Notes: generated from the letters alone by a model not told the origin. DNA of 64,000 nucleotides from Pseudomonadota bacterium (GCA_021325135.1 JAJPHT010000015.1:62001-126000), one strand, 5' to 3'. Positions 49,689 through 57,862 are shown, numbered from the stretch's first letter. Numbers and translations: made by a program.

Positions 49689-49778
49689 ATGCGGACCCCC
49701 CGTTCCACGCAGCCTGCGCGCGCCTACCATCGGAGCCTCTGGCTCGCCAAGAAGTTCGGCAAGCGGGCCTGGAGTTGA
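49689..49778 (+). CDS. Candidate leaderless 29-residue basic protein
   Basis: A short frame (MRTPRSTQPARAYHRSLWLA, then KKFGKRAWS) with nine Arg/Lys residues and two Trp. A TATA-like box is at the right distance for a leaderless message. The composition resembles the smallest ribosomal or nucleic-acid-binding proteins, but I match it to none. It fills part of the gap between the thioesterase gene and repeat B copy 2. It may simply be chance. Confidence 0.35.
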   Translation: MRTPRSTQPARAYHRSLWLAKKFGKRAWS

Positions 49779-49812
49779 ATGTCGCCGGCCGCGCCGCAGC
49801 GCGGCCAAACGC

Positions 49813-49897
49813 GGGGGTTTCAGGGGGCCAAGCCCCCTGACGTGAAGCCCGTTCCAGCAGACGATCAAGACGTCAGGGGGCTTGGCCCCCCGGTCCC
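49813..49897. repeat. Dispersed palindromic repeat family B, copy 2
   Basis: Arms at 49821-49843 and 49870-49892 are complementary over 22 of 23 bases, with outer G-rich flanks. The spacer, read on the minus strand, starts CTTGATCGTC exactly as in copy 1. It covers the stop and last codons of the minus-strand zinc-ribbon gene, just as copy 1 covers the last codons of Taw2. Confidence 0.85.
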
Positions 49898-50259
49898 GCC
49901 TTTTCCTCTTGGTCCAGGTGGAGGCCCTGGACGAAGAGCCGGTACGCCGTCGGGTCCTCGAAGACGAGGGGCTGGCCGCGGAACCGGCAGCGCGAGCAGA
50001 CCCAGACCAGGCCTTCGCCGAAGCCCGGCACGAGCCCCTCGGAGAGGCGCGGGTTGCGCATGGTGGGGCTCCCGCAGCGCATGCACGCCCAGACGGGGCC
50101 TTCGTGGAGCTCCACGTCCTCCGGCGGCACCTCCACGGGCCGGATGGGCTCGGGCGCGCCGCGAGGGCGGCGCAGGACGCGCGTGAAGCCGACGCTCGCC
50201 AGGACCGCGACGGCGGCCACGAGCAGGATGAGGCTCCAGGCGTCCAGGGGCAAGGCCAC
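49873..50259 (-). CDS. Membrane-anchored zinc-ribbon protein
   Basis: A 128-residue protein. One N-terminal helix (LILLVAAVAVLASVGF) is followed by a cytoplasmic domain with two C-x2-C pairs (WACMRCGSP and WVCSRCRFRG), a zinc ribbon. The last residues (KAGPGGQAP) are encoded by repeat B copy 2, which implies that the repeat extended or replaced the natural C-terminus. The GTG start at 50259 puts the helix near the N-terminus. Function unknown. Confidence 0.7.
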   Translation of the reverse strand: MALPLDAWSLILLVAAVAVLASVGFTRVLRRPRGAPEPIRPVEVPPEDVELHEGPVWACMRCGSPTMRNPRLSEGLVPGFGEGLVWVCSRCRFRGQPLVFEDPTAYRLFVQGLHLDQEEKAGPGGQAP

Positions 50260-50354
50260 GCACCTCCACCCATCGGCCCCGTGAAAGCGCTTGTGGCCGC
50301 ATCGGCCGTCCGGAGGCGAAGGCGTAAGCACCGCGGGAGCCGAGCATCTTCCGC

Positions 50355-50861
50355 ATGCCCGTGGCGATGCGCTTCCTGGAGATCGATCCGCGCCCGCGCT
50401 TCGGCCGCGCCCGCATCGCCGCAGGCGCGTTCGCGGGCGCCGTGGGCGGGCTCGCGTTCGGCATCCTCCTCACGCTCCAGATCATGCGCGGCCCCTACGC
50501 GCCCGACGGTATGGCGGGCATGATCGCCCGCGTGCTGCGCACGGACAACGAGCTTGCGGTCTGGGGCGCGCACCTCGCGGCCGCCGCCCTCTTCGGGGCC
50601 GTCTTCGCTGCGTTCGTCGCGCCCTCGCGGCCGCGGCGAACCATCCCGCTGGCCGTCGCCTACGGCGTGCTCCTCTGGTTCTTCGCCGCCTTCCTTGCGC
50701 TGCGCCTCCTGGCGGGCGTGCCGCTGGCGCTGAGCCGCTCCGCCCTCTTCGACCTGGCGGGGCATCTCGTCTACGGCCTCGTGCTGGGCGGCGTCTACGT
50801 GGCGTTCTTCCACCAGGAGGACCGGTACGTCCGCGACCACCGGACGCGCGCAAACGCCTAA
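50355..50861 (+). CDS. Four-helix membrane protein
   Basis: A 168-residue protein with four hydrophobic helices (IAAGAFAGAVGGLAFGILLT, LAAAALFGAVFAAFVAP, IPLAVAYGVLLWFFAAFLAL, LAGHLVYGLVLGGVYVAFF) and a short His/Arg-rich tail. The glycine zipper pattern recalls small membrane proteins with DUF6789-like layout, but I cannot confirm this. An ATG at 50367 is an alternative start. Confidence 0.65.
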   Translation: MPVAMRFLEIDPRPRFGRARIAAGAFAGAVGGLAFGILLTLQIMRGPYAPDGMAGMIARVLRTDNELAVWGAHLAAAALFGAVFAAFVAPSRPRRTIPLAVAYGVLLWFFAAFLALRLLAGVPLALSRSALFDLAGHLVYGLVLGGVYVAFFHQEDRYVRDHRTRANA

Positions 50862-50885
50862 GCGCGCGCCGCCGGATGCCGGCGC

Positions 50886-51146
50886 GTGACGACGCCCGCG
50901 GCCGCGCCGCCCAAGAGGTTCCGGGGCGAGTGCCCCAAGTGCGACAAGATGAGCGAGCACGAGGAGTCCGTGCGCGAGCGCCGCGTCGCGGGCAGCGCGC
51001 AGGCGGCGAGCCGCGGGGACTTCAAGCAGACGATGGAGTACAGCTTCCGCTGCCTCTCGTGCGGCCAGCGCAACGAGAAGATCGTGGACGAGGCGGGCCT
51101 CCTGCACAAGTGGCAGGGGAACCGGCACGTCGCGCTGAAGGTCTAG
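50886..51146 (+). CDS. Zinc-ribbon protein
   Basis: An 86-residue basic protein with two C-x2-C pairs (GECPKCDKM and FRCLSCGQR) separated by about 37 residues that are charged and helical. The pattern fits a zinc ribbon binding nucleic acid or protein. The start is GTG at 50886. It follows the membrane gene by 24 nt. No specific family recognised. Confidence 0.7.
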   Translation: MTTPAAAPPKRFRGECPKCDKMSEHEESVRERRVAGSAQAASRGDFKQTMEYSFRCLSCGQRNEKIVDEAGLLHKWQGNRHVALKV

Positions 51147-51159
51147 GAACGGCCGTTCC
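51146..51159. promoter_or_regulatory. 14-bp perfect palindrome
   Basis: GGAACGGCCGTTCC starts on the last base of the zinc-ribbon stop codon. It lies about 100 nt before the next gene, whose promoter region has GATTGATATCTTTCATCC just downstream. It could be a dimeric regulator site. Confidence 0.4.
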
Positions 51160-51262
51160 GGCGTCCGTTCGATTGATATCTTTCATCCCTGGTCGCAGCC
51201 TCGCGCTTGCGTGGGCGAAAGCGCCTTGCTCGTCAGCCCCGCATGCGCGCCTGAGGCTGGAC

Positions 51263-51892
51263 ATGCACACCTCCACGCTGAAGACCCTCCTTGCCGTCGG
51301 ATTCGCCGCCGCCTTCGTGGGCGGCATCTTCGCTTCGCACATCGTGGGCGCGGACAGCAACGCGCAGCCCGCGGACAAGATGGCCGTCGCCGGCTCGGCC
51401 CTCGCCTACTCCAGCCCCGGCCAGGCCGTCACGCTCCTCGCGGGCGCCATGAAGACCTCCTCCCCCGAGGACGTCGTGGTCAGCGTCTCCCTGGAGTGCG
51501 CGATCATCACGCAGGTGACGACCGTGGGCAACGACAACTCGCAGGCCTTCGGCCAGGTCAAGGTCTGGGTCGAGCTCGACGGGACGCCCATCCCCGTCTC
51601 GTCGGACGACACCACCGACGCGGGCCAGGTCACCTTCTGCGACCGCGCCCACCAGCAGACCACGTCGGGCTTCAACGCCGACAAGAACGCGACCATCACG
51701 ACCTACCTGAGCACGCGCGACGCCAACGCGTTCCAGTGGATCAGCCTCAACCTCGGCGCGGGCGACCACACCTTCGTCGTGAAGGCGACGCTCACGCAGA
51801 CGGCCAGCAACAACGCGATCGCGCAGGCCCTCGTCGGCAAGCGCACCCTCGTCGTCGAGCCCACGAAGCTCGCCAACAACGCGGTGATCTGA
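51263..51892 (+). CDS. Secreted protein of unknown function
   Basis: A 209-residue precursor with a signal peptide (LLAVGFAAAFVGGIFASHIV) and a beta-rich mature part (AVTLLAGAMKTSSPEDVVV, VKVWVELDGTPIPVSSDD, LGAGDHTFVVKATLT) that looks like one or two Ig/jelly-roll domains. Two cysteines (LECAI, VTFCDR) could pair. No anchor. It converges on the next gene with a 5-nt gap between stops. Confidence 0.7.
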   Translation: MHTSTLKTLLAVGFAAAFVGGIFASHIVGADSNAQPADKMAVAGSALAYSSPGQAVTLLAGAMKTSSPEDVVVSVSLECAIITQVTTVGNDNSQAFGQVKVWVELDGTPIPVSSDDTTDAGQVTFCDRAHQQTTSGFNADKNATITTYLSTRDANAFQWISLNLGAGDHTFVVKATLTQTASNNAIAQALVGKRTLVVEPTKLANNAVI

Positions 51893-51897
51893 GCCGC

Positions 51898-52779
51898 TCA
51901 GCCGCGCCGCGCGCGCCGCACGAGGGCGACCAGCGCGACGGCGGCGAGCGCGGTCAGGGGCGAGGCCCCGGGGGCGGGGTGGAGAGCCTGCCCCCGCTCG
52001 GTCACGACCAGCGAGACCGACGAGGTGTCGCCCGGCGCCGGCGGGCTGCGCTCTTCCTGCGAGACGATGCGGAGGTCCACGTTCCCGACGCGGTTCGTGA
52101 GCGCGGAGCCGCCCAGCGCGGTGACGTTGAGGACGACGTCGCGCGACGTGGGCGATCCGCCCTGCTGCGCGCTCTCCAGGATGACGTCCGGGACGGGCTC
52201 CAGGCGGAGCCATTCGGGGCCGTCGACCCGCTGCACGGAGACGCGCGTCCGGTCGTTCCCCTTGTTCTCCAGCGCCAGGTGGAAGGCGTGCGTGGCGCCA
52301 GGCGCCACCGTCGCCACGGCTTCGTCCACGCCCACGTCCAGGACGCTGAAGAACTTGGCCGTGAGGTTCGTGCCCGCCGCGCCCTTCTGGTCGCCCGCCA
52401 TGCCCGCGACGGTGGCCTCCAGCGCGATCGCGCCGGGCTTCCACGCGGGGGCCGTGTCCAAGGCGGTCACGTTGAGCGCCCCCTTCACGGAGGCGGTCCC
52501 CCCGTTGCACGTCGTGGCGTCGATGACGAAGCTCGTGGGCGCCACGATGACCGTCGCCCACGCAGGCGCCTGCGTCACGCGCACGCTCACCCCCGTGGGC
52601 TGCGGGCCCACGCCCGCGAGCACGCACGAGACGTCGACGTGGAAGGGCGCCTCCACGGGCCTCAGCAGCGGCGCGGCGTCGGGCAGCGGGTCCACGCTCA
52701 TCTGCACCGCAGGCGCCAGCTGCGCGGCAGCGATGGGGGCCAGGAGGGCCATGAGAAGGAGGATCGGAAGTCCTCGCAC
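51898..52779 (-). CDS. Surface protein with Ig-like domains and C-terminal anchor signal
   Basis: A 293-residue precursor. The signal peptide is LPILLLMALLAPIAAAQ, followed by two or three beta-sandwich regions with CARDB/Ig-like strands (ALENKGNDRTRVSVQRVDGP, DVVLNVTALGG). The C-terminus is APGASPLTALAAVALVALVRRA plus basic residues, similar in form to a PGF-CTERM sorting signal. It may thus be a substrate of the archaeosortase-like enzyme at 45.2 kb, or have a plain anchor. GTG at 52779 was chosen; longer frames add unlikely sequence. Confidence 0.72.
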   Translation of the reverse strand: MRGLPILLLMALLAPIAAAQLAPAVQMSVDPLPDAAPLLRPVEAPFHVDVSCVLAGVGPQPTGVSVRVTQAPAWATVIVAPTSFVIDATTCNGGTASVKGALNVTALDTAPAWKPGAIALEATVAGMAGDQKGAAGTNLTAKFFSVLDVGVDEAVATVAPGATHAFHLALENKGNDRTRVSVQRVDGPEWLRLEPVPDVILESAQQGGSPTSRDVVLNVTALGGSALTNRVGNVDLRIVSQEERSPPAPGDTSSVSLVVTERGQALHPAPGASPLTALAAVALVALVRRARRG

Positions 52780-53013
52780 GCGCGGACACGCCGCCAGGGC
52801 ACCAAGAAGCCTCGGGTGGCGGCCATGGAGGCTGGCGGCCCAGTCCAAGGGTGAGGCAGGGTCCTTTTTCTGGCACAGCAAGGCGTGAAGTCCTCTTTTT
52901 CACAGGCGCCCTCCATGTTATCTGGTCTGGCTTCATCAGGGAGTAGTTGATGTCCTGTTACGTCATGCCGGGCGGGGCGATTGTTCGCCCCTTCGGTGAA
53001 TGGTGAAACCTTC

Positions 53014-53784
53014 ATGGCTTGCAACCTCGTCCCTTGCCTCGTGGCTGTCCTCGTCGTCCTCTCCGCCTTGGGCGGCCTCGCCTTGCCCGCCAAGGCGGCG
53101 CTCGTCTACACGGGCTGCCTTGCGGATGCGACCAATCTGGTCGGAGAGAATGCTCGACCAATCTCGGCGCCGCGGTCCGATCCTGCGGGCATCGCCTGCG
53201 TGGACGACACGCGCCCGGGGGGTTTCCCGCACGGCGGGGCGCCCGCGAACGAATATCTCGATCCCGTCTCGCACGTCGTCTATCGGCAGACCCCCGCGGG
53301 CCTCCAGCCCATCGGCCTTGGGTCGAACGCCGGATACCTGGAGCTTCAGACGCAGACGAACCACGCCAACGGCGACCAGTGCTCTGACAGCGTTTCCGAC
53401 GCGCTCTGCACGAAGCCGCTGATGGACTGCCACGACGCTCCGGCCTTCTGCCAGAGCCTCCGCATCGCGCTCACGGGCTGCCACCACGTGTGGCTCGACG
53501 TCCAGTACTTCCTGGCGCCGGTCGACGGAGGCGTGCAGGAGGCGATCAAGGACTACCCGCAGCCTTGCCCGCCCACGCCCCTGGGCATCCTTGGCCCCAC
53601 CGTGGACTGGGCCACCGGCGGCTCCGCAGCGGTGACGGTCATTAAGGACGATGATTCCGGGTCGCCGCCCTTCGGATACTGCGAGTACTCCCGCGCGAAC
53701 GGGGTGCCCCTGGCTGTGACGACGATTCTCAAAGTGGACGGAAACCCGGTGGGCTCCACCAAGGTGACCCTCCCTCAATGCTGA
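53014..53784 (+). CDS. Secreted Cys-containing protein, first gene of duplicated pair (copy 2)
   Basis: A 256-residue precursor, paralogue of the protein at 1794-2534. Signal peptide ends PAKA; the mature chain begins ALVYTGC. Shared elements are GAPANEYLDPVSHVVYR, DC followed by LTGCHHVWLDVQ, and a cysteine near the C-terminus. The divergence (about one-third identity by eye, concentrated in these blocks) shows an old duplication. The stop is 12 nt before its partner. GAATGGTGAA upstream matches the leader of copy 1. Function unknown. Confidence 0.8.
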   Translation: MACNLVPCLVAVLVVLSALGGLALPAKAALVYTGCLADATNLVGENARPISAPRSDPAGIACVDDTRPGGFPHGGAPANEYLDPVSHVVYRQTPAGLQPIGLGSNAGYLELQTQTNHANGDQCSDSVSDALCTKPLMDCHDAPAFCQSLRIALTGCHHVWLDVQYFLAPVDGGVQEAIKDYPQPCPPTPLGILGPTVDWATGGSAAVTVIKDDDSGSPPFGYCEYSRANGVPLAVTTILKVDGNPVGSTKVTLPQC

Positions 53785-53796
53785 AGGTGCCTCCCC

Positions 53797-54360
53797 ATGC
53801 GCGTCCCCCTCGTCGTCCTCCTCGCGCTCCTGCTCGTGGCGCCCATGGCCCATGCGGGAGATCAGTCCGACCCTGAGATCACGGATGGCTCGTTCCCGAC
53901 CGACCCGGCCCTCATGGCGCTGCGCGGGGACACGACGGCGGGGGCGCCCGAGATCGACATCCAGGCCGTCTGGCTGAGCACCAACGCGACCGACGTCACC
54001 GTCACGTGGGAGGTCCTCGACGGGACCCACCGGCTCCAAGCCAACGAAACCATCCTGTATTCTCTCGCGTTCGACTGCGGGACCAGGACGTACACGCTGG
54101 ACGTTGAGGAAAACCCCGACGGACGGAGCTACGGGCACCTTCAGGGAGTCAACAGCGTGGTCAACGTCACGTTCGACGGGAACCTCATCACCGCCGGCAC
54201 GGGCCGCGCCTACTTCCCCTGCGCGACGCTCACGCACCTGCACGCCAGCAGCATCCTTCTGCTCCAGACCAGCCCCACCACCTGGTGGGGCGGCGGCACC
54301 GTCTGGTGGCGCGACGTCGCCCCCGCCCAGGGGTACGGCCGCGACTTCACGTTCGGGTGA
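53797..54360 (+). CDS. Secreted protein, second gene of duplicated pair (copy 2)
   Basis: A 187-residue precursor, paralogue of the protein at 2539-3117. Signal peptide (LVVLLALLLVAPMAHAG) followed by PEITDGS, GAPEID, then TVTWEVLDGTHR and a C-terminus of DVAPAQGYGRDFTFG. Several N-x-S/T sequons (NATDVT, NETI, NVTF) could be glycosylated. It has two cysteines in the second half that copy 1 places differently. Beta-rich, probably structural or binding; no anchor. Confidence 0.8.
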   Translation: MRVPLVVLLALLLVAPMAHAGDQSDPEITDGSFPTDPALMALRGDTTAGAPEIDIQAVWLSTNATDVTVTWEVLDGTHRLQANETILYSLAFDCGTRTYTLDVEENPDGRSYGHLQGVNSVVNVTFDGNLITAGTGRAYFPCATLTHLHASSILLLQTSPTTWWGGGTVWWRDVAPAQGYGRDFTFG

Positions 54361-54411
54361 CGGGCGCCAGGAAGGTGCTCGGGCCCCCGGCCTGGGACCG
54401 GGCTGACCGAA

Positions 54412-54440
54412 GGCTTTTCAACCCCCCTCCTTTTCACCGC
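54412..54440 (+). promoter_or_regulatory. Upstream box of the E1 operon, shared with E2
   Basis: GGCTTTTCAACCCCCCTCC followed by TTTTCACCGC lies 12 nt before the E1 alpha ATG. A closely similar 29-bp sequence stands at 62867-62895 before the E2 gene (21 of 29 positions equal without gaps). It combines a TATA-like element with a C-tract and TTTTC, and may set coordinated expression. Confidence 0.5.
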
Positions 54441-54451
54441 GATTGCGGCCT

Positions 54452-55531
54452 ATGACGAAGTACGAGATCCAGAGCGTCCTCAAGGGCGACGGCTCCGACT
54501 GGGACCACAACCGGGAGCCCCACCTCAAGGACGACCAGCTCCGTGCCATCTACGCCACCATGGTCCGCGTCCGGATGCTGAACGAGCGCGGCATGAACCT
54601 GCAGCGCCAGGGCCGCATCGGCTTCTACATCGGCAGCGAAGGCCAGGAGGCCGTCCACGTCGCGTCCGCCGCCGCGCTGGAGCCCACCGACTGGTGGTTC
54701 CCCCACTACCGCGACCCCGGCGTCGCCCTCCTGCGCGGCGCCACCATCGAGCAGATGGTCCACCAGCTCTACGGCAACGCGAAGGACATGACCAAGGGCC
54801 GCCAGATGCCCAACCACTTCTCGTTCAAGGACCAGAGCTTCTTCTCCATCTCCTCGCCCCTCACCGTGCGCGTGCCCCAGGCCGCGGGCGCCGCCTACGC
54901 GATGAAGTACAAGCGCACGAAGCAGATCGCCGTCTCCAGCTTCGGCGACGGCAGCAGCAGCGAGGGCGACTTCCACGTCGGCCTCAACTTCGCGGGCGTC
55001 TGGAAGGCGCCCGTGGTCTTCCTGCTCAACAACAACCAGTACGCCATCAGCGTGCCCAGCAGCATGCAGACCGCGAGCGAGACCTACGCCCAGAAGGCCG
55101 AGGCCTACGGCTTCGAGGGCGTGCGCGTCGACGGCAACGACCCCCTCGCCATCTACGCCGCCATGAAGATGGCCGCCGACAAGGCGCGCGCGGGCAAGGG
55201 CCCCACGCTCATCGAGTGCTACACGTTCCGCATGGGTCCCCACAGCAGCAGCGACGACCCCAAGCGCTACGTGAACCCCAACGACCTCACCTTCTGGGGC
55301 GCCAAGGACCCCATCCTCCGCATGCGCAACTACCTCGTGAAGAAGGGCGTCTGGAACGACGCCCTGGAGAAGGAGCTGGTGGAGCGCACCAAGGACGAGA
55401 TCCAGAAGGCCATCGAGGCCGCCGAGGCGACGCCCGCGCCGGAGCTGCGCGAGCTGGTCACCGACGTCTACGCCGAGGTGCCCTGGCACCTCGAAGCCGA
55501 GCTCCAGGAACTCAAGGAGAGTGTCGAGTAA
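54452..55531 (+). CDS. pdhA: 2-oxoacid dehydrogenase E1 alpha (pyruvate dehydrogenase-type)
   Basis: A 359-residue thiamine-diphosphate enzyme subunit. The ThDP motif begins GDGSSSEGDF (from Gly165) and ends at LLNNNQYAIS (Asn194). GSEGQEAVHV and WWFPHYRD are typical of E1 alpha. The phosphorylation-loop region reads FRMGPHSSSDDPKRY. With E1 beta it decarboxylates pyruvate or a branched-chain oxoacid and reductively acetylates E2; the exact substrate is uncertain. ATG at 54452; the stop overlaps the E1 beta start (TAATG). Confidence 0.93.
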   Translation: MTKYEIQSVLKGDGSDWDHNREPHLKDDQLRAIYATMVRVRMLNERGMNLQRQGRIGFYIGSEGQEAVHVASAAALEPTDWWFPHYRDPGVALLRGATIEQMVHQLYGNAKDMTKGRQMPNHFSFKDQSFFSISSPLTVRVPQAAGAAYAMKYKRTKQIAVSSFGDGSSSEGDFHVGLNFAGVWKAPVVFLLNNNQYAISVPSSMQTASETYAQKAEAYGFEGVRVDGNDPLAIYAAMKMAADKARAGKGPTLIECYTFRMGPHSSSDDPKRYVNPNDLTFWGAKDPILRMRNYLVKKGVWNDALEKELVERTKDEIQKAIEAAEATPAPELRELVTDVYAEVPWHLEAELQELKESVE

Positions 55532-56505
55532 TGCCCACGATGACGCTGATCCAGGCCGTCACCGACGCGCTGCGATCCGAGATGCGCGAGGACAAGGACG
55601 TCGTCGTCTTCGGCGAGGACGTGGGCAAGAACGGCGGCGTGTTCCGCGCCACCGACGGCCTCCAGGCCGAGTTCGGCGAGGAGCGCGTCTTCGACACGCC
55701 CCTGGCGGAGGGCGGCATCATCGGCACCGCCATCGGCATGGCGCTCTACGGCCTCAAGCCCGTCCCCGAGATCCAGTTCCAGGACTTCATCTTCCCCGCC
55801 TTCGACCAGATCGTCAGCGAGGCCGCGAAGATCCGATATCGTTCCGGCGGCCAGTACACCGTGCCCATGACGATCCGCACGCCCTACGGCGGCGGCATCC
55901 GCGGCGGGCACTACCACTCGCAGTCCGGCGAGGCGTACTTCACGCACACGCCCGGCCTCAAGGTGGTCATCCCGTCCACGCCCTACGACGCCAAGGGGCT
56001 GCTCATCAGCAGCATCCGCGACCCGGACCCCACGGTGTTCATGGAGCCCAAGCGCGTCTACCGCGCCATCAAGGAAGAGGTCCCTGAGGGCAGCTACACC
56101 GTCCCCCTGGGCAAGGCGCGCCTCGCCCGCGAGGGGCAGGACCTCAGCATCATCACCTACGGCGCCATGGTCCACGTCGCGCTGGAGGCGGCCAAGCAGG
56201 CCGAGCAGGAGGGCATCAGCGTCGAGGTCGTCGACCTGCGGACGCTCCTGCCCTACGACGGCGACGCGATCCTCAAGTCCGTGAAGAAGACGGGCCGCGC
56301 CATGACCGTGTACGAGGCGCCCAAGATCAGCGGCTTCGGCGGCGAGATCAACGCGTTCATCGCCGAGAACGCCATCGAGTACCTCCAGGCTCCGCTGTAC
56401 CGCGTCGCGGGCTTCGACACGCCCTTCCCGTACACGCTGGAGCACGACTACATGCCCACGACGGACCGGATCCTGCACTTCATCCGGAAGTCGAAGGCTT
56501 ACTAG
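55531..56505 (+). CDS. pdhB: 2-oxoacid dehydrogenase E1 beta
   Basis: A 324-residue E1 beta subunit (transketolase pyrimidine-binding and C-terminal domains). Conserved segments include FGEDVGKNGGVFRAT, FDTPLAEGGIIGTAIGMA, GGGIRGGHYHSQSGEAYF with the active-site His, and the C-terminal VYEAPKISGFGGEI. It overlaps the E1 alpha stop by one base, so the two are made together. The E2 gene lies 6.4 kb downstream; no E3 is in the window. Repeat A copy 2 follows. Confidence 0.94.
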   Translation: MPTMTLIQAVTDALRSEMREDKDVVVFGEDVGKNGGVFRATDGLQAEFGEERVFDTPLAEGGIIGTAIGMALYGLKPVPEIQFQDFIFPAFDQIVSEAAKIRYRSGGQYTVPMTIRTPYGGGIRGGHYHSQSGEAYFTHTPGLKVVIPSTPYDAKGLLISSIRDPDPTVFMEPKRVYRAIKEEVPEGSYTVPLGKARLAREGQDLSIITYGAMVHVALEAAKQAEQEGISVEVVDLRTLLPYDGDAILKSVKKTGRAMTVYEAPKISGFGGEINAFIAENAIEYLQAPLYRVAGFDTPFPYTLEHDYMPTTDRILHFIRKSKAY

Positions 56506-56530
56506 ACGCGGGTTGGCCTCTTTTCTTCGC

Positions 56531-56670
56531 TTCTCCTGGGGGACTCCGTCCCCCAGACCCCCACAACACCCGAATCTCAGAATCTCCGAATCAGCGCCGC
56601 GACAAGCATTCCTGAGCTTGTTTCTCCTCGGAGATTCGGGTCTCGCGGGGGTCTGGGGGCGGCAGCCCCA
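56531..56670. repeat. Dispersed palindromic repeat family A, copy 2
   Basis: About 140 bp. It starts TTCTCCTGGGGGACTCCG and ends GGGGGCGGCAGCCCCA, with inner arms ACCCGAATCTCAG... and CGGAGATTCGGGT. Over its first 70 bp it differs from copy 1 (read on the minus strand) by about two bases. It follows the E1 beta stop by 25 nt and has the same orientation to upstream transcription as copy 1. Confidence 0.85.
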
Positions 56671-56686
56671 GGAGAGGGCCGCAAAT

Positions 56687-56717
56687 TTATGTGCCACAAA
56701 ACGCATCTTATGTGCCA
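56687..56717 (+). promoter_or_regulatory. Fic gene promoter with two TTATGTGCCA repeats
   Basis: TTATGTGCCA occurs at 56687-56696 and again at 56708-56717, exactly 21 bp (two helical turns) apart. The first copy overlaps AAATTTAT, a TATA-like element about 28 nt before the ATG. The second overlaps the A of the start codon. A bound dimer would block transcription; the Fic protein itself has a C-terminal winged helix. Confidence 0.6.
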
Positions 56718-57820
56718 TGCGGCGCCCCGAGTTTGGCCCATATCGGGTGACGGAGCGCACCGCCTGGAGGCCTGAGGAGGCGCCCTGGCCGCCGACGTAC
56801 TCGGTGGAGCCGCGGGTCCACGAGTGCCTGCGCGAGGTCGAGCGCGCGGACCAGGACCTTCGCCGGCCCATCGGCCTCGCCGAGGCGCAGCGGCTCGCGG
56901 AGCGCGCGTTGGCCCGCAACGCGTGGGGCACCGCGGGCATCGAGGGCAACCCCATGACGCTCGCCGAGGTGGAGAGCCTCCTCGCGCGCCAGCCGACGCC
57001 CACCTCGGCGACGCTGCCCGCCGAGCGGGAGATCCTCAACACGGCAAGCCTGCTCCTGGACCTTGAGGACTGGCGCATCCCGCGGACGGTCTCCGAGGTG
57101 CTGGACCTCCACGCGTTCCTCTTCGACGGCGTGCTGGCCGACGCGGGGGAGCTCAAGCGCGTCGTGAACTTCGTGGGCGACCGCGGCGCGCGCGAGGTCG
57201 TGTACGTGCCCACGCCGCCTGGGCGCGTCGAGGAGGAGCTTCGCGACGCGCTGCGCTGGCTCCTCTACGCGCCGGAGCACCCCATGGTCAAGGCCATGGT
57301 GTTCTTCCACGAGCTCCAGGCCATCCATCCGTTCCGCGACGGAAATGGCCGCGCTGGGCGCGCGCTCCACGCCATCGCGCTCCACGAGTGGGGCTATCCC
57401 GGCGTCCGCCTCGCGACCCTCGACGCCGCGTTCAACGAGGACCGCGAAGGATATCACGGCGCGCTGCTGGCCGCGGAGCGCGGCTGGGACCGCACGCCGT
57501 GGCTGCGCTACGTGGCGGGCGTCACGCGCGACGCGTTCGCGGACGCCGTGCGGCGCGCGCTCCTTGCGGGGGAGCTTCCGCCCGGGCTCAACGGGCGGCA
57601 GGCCGCGCTCGCGGAGTGGTTCGCGCGGGGCGGGAGCGGCCGCGCGGTGAAGTTCGCCGACGCGCACGCGGCCTTCCCCCACGTCGCGGAGCGCACGCTG
57701 AAGCGCGACCTCGCCGCGCTGCGCGAGGCGCGCGTCGTGCGCATGCAGGGCGAGCGGAAGGGCGCATCGTACCGGTTCGCAATTCACAGGAATCCACGAG
57801 GATCCAAGCCGAAGCCATGA
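56717..57820 (+). CDS. fic: Fic-domain protein with C-terminal winged helix
   Basis: A 367-residue protein. The Fic motif is complete: HPFRDGNGRAGR (204-215, catalytic His204). The auto-inhibitory helix lies N-terminal to it as TAGIEGN (72-78), with Glu76 able to block ATP binding, a class II arrangement. It should therefore be a regulated AMPylase or de-AMPylase. The C-terminal third (LNGRQAALAEWFARGGSG, AERTLKRDLAALREARVV) is a winged helix. The start is leaderless by position. The last 12 codons lie in sequence that is repeated before both downstream proteases. Confidence 0.92.
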   Translation: MRRPEFGPYRVTERTAWRPEEAPWPPTYSVEPRVHECLREVERADQDLRRPIGLAEAQRLAERALARNAWGTAGIEGNPMTLAEVESLLARQPTPTSATLPAEREILNTASLLLDLEDWRIPRTVSEVLDLHAFLFDGVLADAGELKRVVNFVGDRGAREVVYVPTPPGRVEEELRDALRWLLYAPEHPMVKAMVFFHELQAIHPFRDGNGRAGRALHAIALHEWGYPGVRLATLDAAFNEDREGYHGALLAAERGWDRTPWLRYVAGVTRDAFADAVRRALLAGELPPGLNGRQAALAEWFARGGSGRAVKFADAHAAFPHVAERTLKRDLAALREARVVRMQGERKGASYRFAIHRNPRGSKPKP

Positions 57821-57862
57821 TGCTCTGCGCTGGGCCTGGCCCCCCAGCTTGGAGCGCATCGC

